Shown here in pieces: positions 20,001 through 28,531 of a DNA stretch of 64,000 nucleotides (its first letter is position 1; each line of letters starts with the position of its first letter). This stretch comes from Cyclobacterium qasimii M12-11B (lineage in GTDB: Bacteria; Bacteroidota; Bacteroidia; Cytophagales; Cyclobacteriaceae). Under the pieces are notes generated by a model. That model was not told the DNA's origin. It saw only the letters and a list, made by a program, of their open reading frames with translations, and did not search any database. The stretch lies in NCBI RefSeq assembly GCF_000427295.1, contig NZ_ATNM01000099.1, positions 1 through 64,000 of the forward strand. The letters are read 5' to 3'. The position numbers and the translations under genes are program-made.

Positions 20001-22108
20001 AGGGTCTCATCAGTTGCTATGGGAACGGCCATAACACTACTACTGGAAAGATTGTCTCCCCCAATGTCCTCGCCATTTTGCATGGGGTCACCATTAAGGT
20101 CCCAAACGGTCTGCCCGTCTGTATAAAACAAAACCTGACCTGTCTGGTCTGAAACGGTAGTCACACCTGCAGGAATATCCTGCGGATGAGCGGTTTCAAT
20201 GGGTCTTGGAGTTGGTGCATTTGGGTCGTCAGGATCTCTATTGAAATCCAGACCAGCTCCATCTCCAAAATACCAGATATTATTGCTTTGGTCCTCGATG
20301 TCCCAAATTTTTATCCTTATTCCTGCATAAGCATAACAGGAAGAGCCTTGCTCCCTTACCAAAACCCAGTAATAACCTGGTTCACAAACCTCGTTAGGAG
20401 CTTCTGGTCCCCAACCCTCATCTCTTTTATTGGACCAGAAATACTCATAATTGGTTTCTCCTCCACTGCCTGTTCCACCACCGATATTTCCACCTCCTTG
20501 TTGTCCTCCTTGACCTTCGTCTTCACTTTCGCTTTGAGCCTCTAACAAGGGCATCAAGTCGATACAGGCAGGTTCACATAGCGTGGTATCTGAGGGACTG
20601 AACTGTGCCGTTAAATTGTTTTCTGTTAAGGAAATGCTTTTGGTTACATTCCCGGTCTCACCATTTGCATAGGTAACTGTGAGGCTTACTGTTACTTGTT
20701 CTTCAGCAGTAGCTTCCGCAGGCAAAAGAAGGTGTTCAACTGAAAGATCCATTTCTATCTCTTCGCCCTCCTCATCCACAAGTGGTGGCAATATCTCCCA
20801 TTCAAAACTCACTGGGCGGTAATTTTGTGGCGTCACTTCACTGGTCAATTGAATGGAAGTATTCATACAAGGCATCTCTGGATCCCATGTAAAATCAACC
20901 GTAGGCCCTAAATCTATATTCGGAGAGAATTGAGGGAAAACGGTGCCACAAAAATCACTGCCATCAAATGGTAGCTCTTCAATGGCCAGGCTTCCCATGC
21001 TCCACTCATCTGGCATCGTCACCCGACCAACAAACTGAGGCCCACCTTCTACTTCTTCATAGATATAGTAAAGCTGGTCATCCGGACCTACTTTAACATC
21101 ATAGACTTTATAAATCTCGGAGGTAAGCGGCAGCTTAACAGCTGTAGCACTAGGGATTTGGCTAGCAGGAATTTCAGGAGCAATCTCTTCCTCGCTTATA
21201 AAAAACCTATACAATTCATCTCCCTGGGCGTAATAAAGAAAATCTCCCTCGGGGGAAACGGCTAAGCCTGTTATCAATTCAGGCCCAGCAGTATCAGGAA
21301 TTGTAGTAGGCTCACCAAACAAACCGGTATCTGCATCAAATGGAACAACCAAAATGTCCTCATCGGGATTGTCGGAAACGATATACAATACACCAGCACC
21401 TTCGTCAAATAGCATCGTTTGAGGTGCAGATGCTAACGGTAAAATATCTGTATCTGTAAACAGTCCCTGCTGGTCTTCAAGCTTTTTGGCGGTCAAGTTA
21501 CCATTGTCATAGCTGACTATATAGTCGAGAGAACTCCCTGATTTAACAGCTAAAATTGCCCCTTGCGCATCGCCAATTGTCCCTCCTTGTGTCACTGCTC
21601 CTGCGGGAGGCTGATCGGAAGGGGCCCCACCCTGATCGTTCATATCTACCAGACTGTATTGTAATTGGCCATCTTCACTGATATAGAAAATATAAAAATC
21701 TTTGGCCCCTCCTTCATCTAGGTCATAATCGAATGCTGAAATAGCTACAGATTGTTGCGCAGTTTCAACTCCCCCCAACTCACCTACAACCCCTTGCATG
21801 GCATCATTGAGGTAATTGTAAACCAAAGCGCCATCCGTATAGAACAATATTTCTCCAGAAATAGGATCAATTGCCATGGCCGTATTGGCCTTACCCAGGG
21901 TAATGTTCCCAGAAAGGCTCTCTACATTGGCCTTGCCATCTTTTCCAAAAGAGAGGTAATTATTGTCACCACCTTCACAATATCCAAAGATCCATTCATT
22001 GTTATTAAAGCCTTGGGCATAAATCGTTATAGGGGTACCTAAACACCAAAATAAAAAAATTACTTTAATAATAAATTCAAATATGCTTTTAAAATGGTTA
22101 GATTTCAT
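17012..22108 (-). CDS. Giant type IX secretion cargo (T9SS type B sorting domain)
   Basis: 1698 residues. A signal peptide (residues about 1-32) is followed by a beta-propeller-like region opening WIFGYCEGGDNNYLSFG...LFYTDG, a Ser/Gly/Glu-rich linker (about 520-545), and a second region starting NIWYFGDGAGLDF...LFYTDG (about residue 609). PKD/Ig-like beta domains follow (about 1030-1590). The last 90 residues hold the gliding-motility-type C-terminal signal: VYPNAIRPDDPDRNF, LIYNRWGELIYF, WDG, VPSGTYPIVVKF. Type B signals are read by the type IX secretion system, usually with a PorP/SprF partner, which here is divergently encoded 80 bases away. It is probably an adhesin or large surface protein. 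Confidence 0.9.
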   Translation of the reverse strand: MKSNHFKSIFEFIIKVIFLFWCLGTPITIYAQGFNNNEWIFGYCEGGDNNYLSFGKDGKANVESLSGNITLGKANTAMAIDPISGEILFYTDGALVYNYLNDAMQGVVGELGGVETAQQSVAISAFDYDLDEGGAKDFYIFYISEDGQLQYSLVDMNDQGGAPSDQPPAGAVTQGGTIGDAQGAILAVKSGSSLDYIVSYDNGNLTAKKLEDQQGLFTDTDILPLASAPQTMLFDEGAGVLYIVSDNPDEDILVVPFDADTGLFGEPTTIPDTAGPELITGLAVSPEGDFLYYAQGDELYRFFISEEEIAPEIPASQIPSATAVKLPLTSEIYKVYDVKVGPDDQLYYIYEEVEGGPQFVGRVTMPDEWSMGSLAIEELPFDGSDFCGTVFPQFSPNIDLGPTVDFTWDPEMPCMNTSIQLTSEVTPQNYRPVSFEWEILPPLVDEEGEEIEMDLSVEHLLLPAEATAEEQVTVSLTVTYANGETGNVTKSISLTENNLTAQFSPSDTTLCEPACIDLMPLLEAQSESEDEGQGGQQGGGNIGGGTGSGGETNYEYFWSNKRDEGWGPEAPNEVCEPGYYWVLVREQGSSCYAYAGIRIKIWDIEDQSNNIWYFGDGAGLDFNRDPDDPNAPTPRPIETAHPQDIPAGVTTVSDQTGQVLFYTDGQTVWDLNGDPMQNGEDIGGDNLSSSSVMAVPIATDETLYYLFTTQLGAGGQNEVRYSLVDIKGDNPDGIGNVVTKDNLLFSPSTQHSAAFNSGDTIWVAFHEKGNNTYRLYPVNDDGIAQPVFNSVGSNFDFGDGSGTMKFSSDGDKVAVTFKEGGSNKLEIFDFDQETGEMEPYALLDLGTEGDIYGLEFSDDSNRVFVSYTNGGPGIEEYFIQGFEETDNSDPENPVTTVCPDCFEDAKFQAQIESCILSSKAVISGTESLALGALQIGPDGQIYSAVVGSNQIGQVQVGGTCNPSTFTQQGVAAMPGTTNLGLPSFVQNSGSSIPDPSLDGPDRLCLGNDIGARGVFEGGGEPDIDIYNWTIFDSEGEVVDEFLNGGEDLQELEYFFQEVGMYTVQLQVDRCGSPWEEVFTHEVEVVATPVITLPSEISLCGEEITLVAVDPEDPRLGEYYFRWVNAAGVVVGSSNELTVTEESIYTVLVAYIIPEEFESEDEDDVYQTCPVSQSVFVGPPFEFTIEQSAEAVCYGDTVSLSPDTPVSGTWSIRNGSDGEYSLIGESQELELNTGDLDGPGSYELLFQTADPLNSNCLVERTATLEVTGLPEFSVTDVIPSQSCTITNGSIVVEVSTQLDRLVLEGTDEVFVDIQENSQITIDNLAPGTYTFTGYIGSCETTHSAVVENSTPPDDVSFTVSTLPESCSDAGSQEGAIVIVFDGDPASGEYTITNVATGEIANASFIDRTSINIALPEGSYVVEVANELGCVVPAPGTYEIPSGEEEIVLTSAGFCGGVVTTEIIAEADLSLVDRIEWYYVVGASKNLLVGEETANLIVSSPGTYEIQLFNAVGCLLGTEQITLNQIDAVPPVLSPNYDICLASNDLVTLDVGNWDSYEWSLGGALVSTDPSFTPVDEGNYTLMVIDAEGCDYTLNFTVTEVCEVNVVYPNAIRPDDPDRNFLIYTTGEIDALSVLIYNRWGELIYFCEQENISGNISVCGWDGMVNGRKVPSGTYPIVVKFTNEEQNINKIKRDAIVVIE

Positions 22109-22188
22109 AAATTAGGCGCAGCTTTGCATACAGTTTATATTTGCTATACGTTTCTAAACTGTTTGGTATTCAATAAACGAATAAATCT

Positions 22189-23238
22189 TTGTTTCAGGCA
22201 CAAATAAATACAGTTTTTTTGACCTTTGTCCTTCTGGCAACAGGAATTAGTGCATTTGGTCAGGACCCACAGTACAGCCAATACTATGCTGCTCCACTAT
22301 ACCTTAACCCTGCTTTTGCTGGTGCTGAACTCGCTACCAGGGTAGGTGTTAATTACCGAAATCAGTGGCCTGGATTAGAGGCAAATTTCTCTACTTTCTC
22401 TGCTTATGGGGATACCTATGTCGAGGAATACAATGTAGGGGTGGGTTTTCTGGTAACGAATGACACAGAAGGAGTGTCGGGACTGCAATCCACCCATGTT
22501 TCAGGAATCTTGTCCTATGAACTTAAGCTAGCAGACAATGTGTATTTCAAGCCTGGTTTTCAAGCAAGCTATATGCGTAGAGACATTGGGTTTTATGAAA
22601 ACCTGGTGTTTGCCAATCAAATAAACCCATCCGATCCATTTGGCCCAATCCTTCCAGGAAATGACATTACAGGATTGGGAGACCCTGTGAATATGTTCTC
22701 GGTTTCCTTTGGTGGATTGGTATTTACAGATAATTTTTGGTTTGGCCTTTCCACTCACCATGTCAATCGCCCCAATCAAAGTTTTTTAGACGAGGGCATC
22801 AGTCGCTTACCCGTCAAATACTCTATCCATACTGGTTATAGAATCTCATTGGGAAGAGGCTCACCTAGGAATGATTTTACCCATACCTATAAAGAAAGGT
22901 ATTTCACTCCTACCATTAACTATAAAAGACAAGGACCTTTTGAGCAACTTGACCTTGGTGGTTACCTCTACCTGGAGCCAATAGTATTAGGGGTTTGGTA
23001 TAGAGGACTCCCCTACAAGCCAGTGGAAAAACAAAGCAACAGAGATGCAGTTGTTCTAATGGTAGGATTTAATTTACCTTCTGGTTTAAATATTGGCTAC
23101 AGCTTTGACTACACCGTATCAAAATTAGGGATACAATCAGGTGGCGCACACGAAATCAGCCTTTCCTATATCTTTCCACCTAAAAACCCTGGTGCTCCCT
23201 TAAAAAGGAACACAATTCTGCCATGTCCTAAATTTTAA
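22189..23238 (+). CDS. PorP/SprF family type IX secretion membrane protein
   Basis: About 349 residues. A signal peptide is followed by the family opening DPQYSQYYAAPLYLNPAFAG, then NYRNQWPGL and an outer-membrane beta-barrel pattern to the C-terminus. PorP/SprF proteins help export and surface-attach cargo with type B C-terminal signals; SprF with SprB is the known pair. The gene is divergent from the 1698-residue cargo gene, which fits a dedicated pair. No ATG is in frame near the signal peptide, so TTG at 22189 is used. The very N-terminus (charged residues of the signal) looks short and may be wrong. Confidence 0.88.
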   Translation: MFQAQINTVFLTFVLLATGISAFGQDPQYSQYYAAPLYLNPAFAGAELATRVGVNYRNQWPGLEANFSTFSAYGDTYVEEYNVGVGFLVTNDTEGVSGLQSTHVSGILSYELKLADNVYFKPGFQASYMRRDIGFYENLVFANQINPSDPFGPILPGNDITGLGDPVNMFSVSFGGLVFTDNFWFGLSTHHVNRPNQSFLDEGISRLPVKYSIHTGYRISLGRGSPRNDFTHTYKERYFTPTINYKRQGPFEQLDLGGYLYLEPIVLGVWYRGLPYKPVEKQSNRDAVVLMVGFNLPSGLNIGYSFDYTVSKLGIQSGGAHEISLSYIFPPKNPGAPLKRNTILPCPKF

Positions 23239-23246
23239 TAATTTTG
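23216..23246 (+). promoter_or_regulatory. Promoter of the M48 protease gene
   Basis: A TTCTG (23216-23220) lies 18 bases before TAATTTTG (23239-23246), which matches the Bacteroidota -7 box TAnnTTTG exactly. The box ends four bases before the ATG at 23251, so the mRNA would be almost leaderless. The promoter overlaps the end of the porP/sprF-like gene. Confidence 0.5.
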
Positions 23247-23250
23247 CACC

Positions 23251-24480
23251 ATGGATCAAGAGACAATCAAGTACCTTTTACTTTTCGTAGTTAGCTTCAA
23301 TTTTATTTTTGAAAAAATCATTAACTATCTTAATGTAAAGAAGAAGATGGGGCCTATTCCCGTTACACTTCAAGGCTTTCTAGATGTAGACAAACTAAAA
23401 GAAAGCAAAGCCTATCAGCGCGCAGGGTATCAATTTGGTTTGATAACAGGCACCTTTACTTTTATAATTACCTTAATTTTGATAGGTTTTGGTGTATTTG
23501 GCTGGCTGGATGAATGGCTCAGGCTATACATCCAAAATCCAATGTTGCTCACACTGGCTTATTTTTCCATTGTCTTTATTGGCTCAGACATCCTTTCTAT
23601 TCCCTTTGACTATTACCATACATTTAAAATAGAAAATGACTTTGGCTTCAATAACAGTACTGTAAAAACTTTCTTTCTGGACAAAGCAAAGGGGTACCTG
23701 CTTTCAATCATTATTGGAGGTGCATTGCTTGCCACATTGCTATGGCTCATTCTGGAATTAGGCCATGATTTCTGGTGGATTTTCTGGATCGTAGCTTCCC
23801 TTTTTATGCTATTGGCCAACTTATTCTATGCTGGATTGATCCTTCCATTGTTCAATAAGTTAACCCCACTAGAAGAAGGTGAATTGAAAGATGCGATTAC
23901 TTCCTATGCCAATTCAGTTGATTTCTCCCTGAAAAATGTGTTCGTGATGGACGGAAGCAAACGCTCGTCAAAAGCAAATGCATTCTTTTCAGGTTTTGGT
24001 AAACGAAAGAAAGTAGTGCTTTTTGACACCCTAATCAAACAACATACACAAGAAGAACTTGTAGCTGTTTTGGCTCACGAAATTGGGCATTATCAAAAAG
24101 GGCATATCAAAACAGGAATGTTGGCAGGAATTCTTCAAACAGGATTAATGCTTTATATACTCTCGCTATTCATTTTCAGTGAACCTTTAAGTCTGGCCCT
24201 TGGAGGAAATCAAATGGCCATACACCTCAACATTATTGCCTTCAGCATATTATTTACACCAATTTCCATGATATTGGGGATGGGAATGAATTATTTGAGC
24301 AGGAAGAATGAATTCGAAGCGGACGCTTTTGCCAAAACTACTTACAGTGGTCCTCCACTTGCTAAGGCATTGAAAACACTCTCAGTGAAAACCCTCTCAG
24401 ACATCAACCCGCATCCACTATACGTCTTTATAAATTATTCCCACCCTCCCCTACTGAAAAGATTAGCAAAACTTGAATAA
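23251..24480 (+). CDS. M48 (Ste24-like) membrane metalloprotease
   Basis: 409 residues. Several N-terminal membrane segments form the CAAX prenyl protease 1 N-terminal domain, with the typical sequence FDYYHTFKIENDFGFNNST. The zinc motif HEIGH falls at about residue 277 (VLAHEIGHYQKGHIKTG), the third ligand lies in RKNEFEADAFA (about residue 352), and DGSKRSSKANAFFSGFGKRK precedes them. Bacterial homologues cleave membrane or misfolded proteins; prenylation is not expected. It is predicted to sit in the inner membrane. The length and motifs are complete. Confidence 0.93.
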   Translation: MDQETIKYLLLFVVSFNFIFEKIINYLNVKKKMGPIPVTLQGFLDVDKLKESKAYQRAGYQFGLITGTFTFIITLILIGFGVFGWLDEWLRLYIQNPMLLTLAYFSIVFIGSDILSIPFDYYHTFKIENDFGFNNSTVKTFFLDKAKGYLLSIIIGGALLATLLWLILELGHDFWWIFWIVASLFMLLANLFYAGLILPLFNKLTPLEEGELKDAITSYANSVDFSLKNVFVMDGSKRSSKANAFFSGFGKRKKVVLFDTLIKQHTQEELVAVLAHEIGHYQKGHIKTGMLAGILQTGLMLYILSLFIFSEPLSLALGGNQMAIHLNIIAFSILFTPISMILGMGMNYLSRKNEFEADAFAKTTYSGPPLAKALKTLSVKTLSDINPHPLYVFINYSHPPLLKRLAKLE

Positions 24481-24526
24481 AATTGTTTTGTTTGAAGTTT
24501 AATAATGCAGTAAAACCCAAAATTCC

Positions 24527-25315
24527 ATGAATGAATATCTCCAAAAAATGGGCGTTTTATCAGAGCTGTTATCTGAAGATGAGCAACAATTTTTAAGACT
24601 TAACGGCTACCTCAACCTTGGGAAGTTACTTTCCGATGACAGTCTTAGTGAGATAAGGCAACGTGTGGATGAGATACTTGAAGAAGAGGGTGGAAATGCA
24701 GGAGCAGAATTAATGCAATCTTCCAGTATTCGACATCCCAAGGAATCCGGAGCTACCAGAATTGGTGACTTGGTAAACAAGGGTGCTGCCTTTGACATCT
24801 TCTACACCCACCCTAAAGTATTGGCTGCCATTTCGCTTGTTATTGGTGAGCAGTTCAAGCTTTCATCTCTAAATTATAGAGCGGCACTCCCTGGAGCAGG
24901 TTTACAAAAACTTCATGTGGATTGGCCCAATTCCATTCAAAACATGGATTTTATGGTCTGCAACTCCATTTGGTTATTGGATGATTTTTATAAAGAAAAT
25001 GGTGCTACCAGGGTAGTCCCAGGTACTCATTTACAATCCACACTACCTGCAGAAGCCATGGATGACCCAATGGATTCACATCCCGATGAAAAAATAATAG
25101 TAGCTGAAGCAGGCTCTGTGGTCATATTCAATTCCCACACCTGGCACGGTGGAACGACCAACCACACTGCTCAACCAAGAAGGGCTATCCATAGCTATTT
25201 TTGCAAAAGAGATCAAGTCCAGCAAACCAACCAAAGCCAATTTATTAAGAAAAGCACGCTTGATCGAATTTCGGCTGAGGCCGCTTACCTTTTAGGGCTA
25301 GAAGAAACTTTATGA
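24527..25315 (+). CDS. Phytanoyl-CoA dioxygenase (PhyH) family protein
   Basis: 262 residues. Fe(II)/2-oxoglutarate-dependent oxygenase fold. The iron ligands are visible as H-x-D in LHVDWPNS (about residue 130) and the distal His in FNSHTWHGGTTNH (about residue 204). An Arg following at RRAIHSYF would bind 2-oxoglutarate. The region GATRVVPGTHLQS is also typical of PhyH proteins. Substrates in this family range from fatty acyl-CoA to small metabolites, and nothing nearby fixes it here. It lies 46 bases after the protease gene, possibly cotranscribed. Confidence 0.88.
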   Translation: MNEYLQKMGVLSELLSEDEQQFLRLNGYLNLGKLLSDDSLSEIRQRVDEILEEEGGNAGAELMQSSSIRHPKESGATRIGDLVNKGAAFDIFYTHPKVLAAISLVIGEQFKLSSLNYRAALPGAGLQKLHVDWPNSIQNMDFMVCNSIWLLDDFYKENGATRVVPGTHLQSTLPAEAMDDPMDSHPDEKIIVAEAGSVVIFNSHTWHGGTTNHTAQPRRAIHSYFCKRDQVQQTNQSQFIKKSTLDRISAEAAYLLGLEETL

Positions 25316-25444
25316 GTCATTTGAGTTTGTGTTTTTTTCACAGGAAGAATATTTTAACCTCAGCACAGGTAAATCCTTATTGAATCAAAGAATAGAAAGA
25401 TCTGATTTCCAAAATCACCTCTCCTTCTTTTGGGATAGTTATTT

Positions 25445-26245
25445 TTATACATAAACGTACATAGCAGCGCCCATTATCGCTTCGGTGTCGGTTTCTATTT
25501 TAAAAAGGCCGGAAGGACTTGGACTTGGTAAGCCCTTTAAAATTATTTTCCCTCCCTTTAATAAATCAAATGAATATTCAGGATTCTGCCTGAGTGGGAT
25601 TAAAACATTGCTATCAAATCGCATTGCGCTATGACCATTTTTAAGAACTACTTCAGTAGGCCCACTAAATTGAACTCCCGAATCACTAACAATGCTTATC
25701 CCTGTTAAGGGTAGTCCACCATTATTTAGGAAATTATATTGCCATTGGATTGATCTTGAGTTGAAGTTGATATTAAAATGAACACTTCTCCCAGCTTCTA
25801 AAGGTGGTATTAAGTCATCCAAACAAACACGTATTCTCCCTAAAGCAGGACCAGTTTGAGCTCCCTGATAAACTGGATGAAGAACAATTATTCCATTTTC
25901 GATTTTGTTCAATTCATCGTCGCTAGAATACTGAAACAAGCCTAATCCGTCTACAGGAAACGCAGTATAGGAAGTAAAGTAAGTATCCTCACTAATTAAG
26001 TCAAAATCAAAAAACTCAATCCCAGTTTTATGAACAATGGTTTTTAAATAATCAGCCAATGGAAAGGGTGATGCTACAAATAAATCCAAACCGCCGTTCC
26101 TTTTTTTTACAATAAAATTTAACCGAGAAATGGATTGCCCGGAAGATTGGGAGGGAATAATAGTAAGAGGAGCTTTTTGGTTTCCATTAAAATAGGAATG
26201 ATTTACATCTATTTTAAAAACAAGTTGGTATTGGGTTTCACTCAT
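25445..26245 (-). CDS. Unrecognised protein of about 266 residues
   Basis: I do not recognise a family with confidence. There is no signal peptide or membrane segment. The sequence is rich in beta-type alternation, starts YQLVFKIDVNHSYFNG, and has a middle region with DDLIPPLEAGRSVHFNINF and a C-terminal region with QNPEYSFDLLKGGKIILKG. The opening (a beta-strand then H-x-Y-F-x-N/G) and the early FIVKKRNGGLDLFV remind me of cytoplasmic proteins that accompany extracellular contractile injection systems in Bacteroidota, but no such genes lie nearby. The reading frame is intact, stands alone and has normal composition, so I think it is a real gene. Confidence 0.6.
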   Translation of the reverse strand: MSETQYQLVFKIDVNHSYFNGNQKAPLTIIPSQSSGQSISRLNFIVKKRNGGLDLFVASPFPLADYLKTIVHKTGIEFFDFDLISEDTYFTSYTAFPVDGLGLFQYSSDDELNKIENGIIVLHPVYQGAQTGPALGRIRVCLDDLIPPLEAGRSVHFNINFNSRSIQWQYNFLNNGGLPLTGISIVSDSGVQFSGPTEVVLKNGHSAMRFDSNVLIPLRQNPEYSFDLLKGGKIILKGLPSPSPSGLFKIETDTEAIMGAAMYVYV

Positions 26246-26364
26246 AGTGGTCTTTCTTGATTAAAGAAAACAAATAAAACCATAAAAATCAACAAGTTGA
26301 CCAATTCACAGCCCAAATAAATGGACTCCTATTTTGACAGATTAACTTTTCATTCATTTACCGT

Positions 26365-27183
26365 TTACTCTTGCTCTACTTTTGGGAGATTTAAAGGAAC
26401 GAAGTGATGCTGAATGGTATCGGATGACACATCCCAAACTCTAAATCCATAAGGTCTATCGTCGAAATTCTTACTGGTAGTTTCACCGCTGACAAACTGA
26501 ATGTTTTCATAATTGTTAACCAACAATTTATGTGTATGTCCTGACAAATACGCCAAAACATTGTTGCTTTTAAACAAGTCCAAAATCCATTTGCGTTTTA
26601 CTGGAGGTATATTGTAATATTTCTCTTCTTCCTCTGGATTTTCCAGGAATATAGGATAGTGCCCAATAACGAATATGGGAAGTTTTTTAGCCTCCTGAAT
26701 TTTAAGGGTCTCTTCAAACCATTTGTCCTGTTTAACTGATTCGTTCGCTACATCAACTTTCCATAACTGGGTATTGGTCACAATAAACGAGTATCCTTTG
26801 TTTTGAAAATCGAAATAATCTTCTCCTATCGTTTTTCTGTAAAAGCTAAGCGTTGTATCATTTGGCACGTTTCCAACATCATGATTTCCAGGTGCCAAAT
26901 GGCTTGGCACTTTTAGCGTCTCCAGAATTGCCAAAAAATCTGAATAGGAACTGTCAGTGGCATTGTGAACCAGGTCACCGCATATCACGGCAAAGTCAGG
27001 ATTGAGTTCATTTATTTGTTCAACGGCCTGTTTGAATGTCATTATGTCATGCTCATAACCTCCCATTCCCAACTGGGTATCACACAACTGTACAAAACTA
27101 AACGGCTGCTGCGCTTTTTCAGCACAAGAGAAACAAAAGGCAAGTAGTCCAACAATTATAAAGGTTTTCAAACGCAAAATCAT
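26365..27183 (-). CDS. Calcineurin-like metallophosphoesterase lipoprotein
   Basis: About 272 residues from the Met at 27183. I prefer this start to the one at 27231 because it gives a clean lipoprotein signal, MILRLKTFIIVGLLAFCFSC. All metallophosphoesterase motifs are present in order: LCDTQLG, VICGDLVHN, PGNHDVG, VIGHYPIF and YLSGHTHK. These bind a dinuclear metal centre. The layout resembles CPPED1-like phosphoesterases. It probably acts on a phosphate ester in the periplasm or at the surface. The substrate is unknown. Confidence 0.88.
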   Translation of the reverse strand: MILRLKTFIIVGLLAFCFSCAEKAQQPFSFVQLCDTQLGMGGYEHDIMTFKQAVEQINELNPDFAVICGDLVHNATDSSYSDFLAILETLKVPSHLAPGNHDVGNVPNDTTLSFYRKTIGEDYFDFQNKGYSFIVTNTQLWKVDVANESVKQDKWFEETLKIQEAKKLPIFVIGHYPIFLENPEEEEKYYNIPPVKRKWILDLFKSNNVLAYLSGHTHKLLVNNYENIQFVSGETTSKNFDDRPYGFRVWDVSSDTIQHHFVPLNLPKVEQE

Positions 27184-27460
27184 CCGGTTTAATTTTATAG
27201 AAATAGCACAAAAGCTTAGCAACGCAAACAAATATAATCAAAAGATTTTACGGGGTCCCTACCAACATCTGCGAATTTAATATTATCCAAAAGCCTGAAA
27301 TCATTTCTAAATCAAGCAATGACTTTTACAGGTTTTAAAATCCCTTAGCACTCAATGCTGCTGATTGGTTTTTAAAGACGCTATCGATTGGGCCTCAAAT
27401 ACAATGGTACAGTTTTGTATCTCTATTCAATTTTCTTCTTGATAGACCTATCCTCCTATT

Positions 27461-28531
27461 TTAATCAAAGAAATCGATATCCGTATAGATAGGAAACTTC
27501 ATCAGGTATTGAAGGGCTGCCTCCACTTTTAGGTCTTCAAACAAAACTTTGTATAGGTTTTCGGTGATGGGGGCTCGTAAATCTGTAGACTCCAAAAATA
27601 GCTTTATCAATTTTACGGTATTTACCCCCTCAGCTACTTCTTCCATATCGGCCACAACATCGGTAAGTTTTTCTCCTTTGGCCAATCTAAAGCCCAAGGT
27701 GTAATTTCTAGATAGCGTGGAATTACAGGTAGTCACCAGGTCACCAACTCCAGCCAGTCCTAAAAATGACTTGGTGCTTCCTCCCATGGCTTTGCCGAGG
27801 TAAACCAGTTCTACCATCCCTCTGGAGATCAAAAGTCCTTTGGCATTGTCCCCAAGCCCAAGGCCTGACAATGCACCAGAGGCAATGGCTATGATGTTTT
27901 TCAGTACACCTGAAAGCTCCACTCCTATAATATCCGAATTGCCATACACCTGAAAATTGTCGGACCGCAAAAGCTGCTGGCCTTCTCTAATCACCTCATT
28001 GTAGCGACTCGCAATCACTGTGGCGCCAGGTTGGTTTTCTAAAAGTTCCTTGGCCAGGTTGGGTCCTGCCAGACATCCGATCCTTTCCACAACCGTTTCC
28101 TCCATGATCACCTCACTCATGGTACAGATATTCTTCCGTTGTATTTTTTTAATATTCCCGAGGTCTTTACCTTCAGGAAGGTTAAGAGAAAGCCCCTTGG
28201 TACCATGAATTAAAAAATGGTAAGGATGAAGATAGGGGGCAAACCTTACCATTACCTCTCGAAAGGCTGATGAAGGGATCATCGGAAACATGACATTGCA
28301 CGAATCACAAATCAATTTGGGATCAGTTGTGGCACGTATGCTACTCGCCAATTTCCGATTCTTGACCATATGGGTCTTATTAATCGCTTCCACTACAGCC
28401 TCATCCCTGGCATATACCAAGACATTGTTTTTCTCTGCCAGCAAATTGGAAATTGCAGTTCCGAAACTACCGATCCCTATTACCCCTATCGGTTTATTTT
28501 CAGATGATTTTTTCCAATTCATATCCATCAA
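27461..28531 (-). CDS. gpsA: Glycerol-3-phosphate dehydrogenase [NAD(P)+]
   Basis: About 350 residues. It reduces dihydroxyacetone phosphate to sn-glycerol-3-phosphate, the backbone of phospholipids. The Rossmann motif GVIGIGSFGTAISNLL is at the N-terminus; VFMIP-like, GPNLAKELL, GVELSGVLKNIIAIASG (catalytic Lys) and GLAGVGDLVTTC follow, all typical of GpsA. Its start overlaps the end of the acyltransferase gene by 23-32 bases, depending on which of three close Met codons is used. The two enzymes act in sequence in glycerolipid synthesis. Confidence 0.95.
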   Translation of the reverse strand: MMDMNWKKSSENKPIGVIGIGSFGTAISNLLAEKNNVLVYARDEAVVEAINKTHMVKNRKLASSIRATTDPKLICDSCNVMFPMIPSSAFREVMVRFAPYLHPYHFLIHGTKGLSLNLPEGKDLGNIKKIQRKNICTMSEVIMEETVVERIGCLAGPNLAKELLENQPGATVIASRYNEVIREGQQLLRSDNFQVYGNSDIIGVELSGVLKNIIAIASGALSGLGLGDNAKGLLISRGMVELVYLGKAMGGSTKSFLGLAGVGDLVTTCNSTLSRNYTLGFRLAKGEKLTDVVADMEEVAEGVNTVKLIKLFLESTDLRAPITENLYKVLFEDLKVEAALQYLMKFPIYTDIDFFD

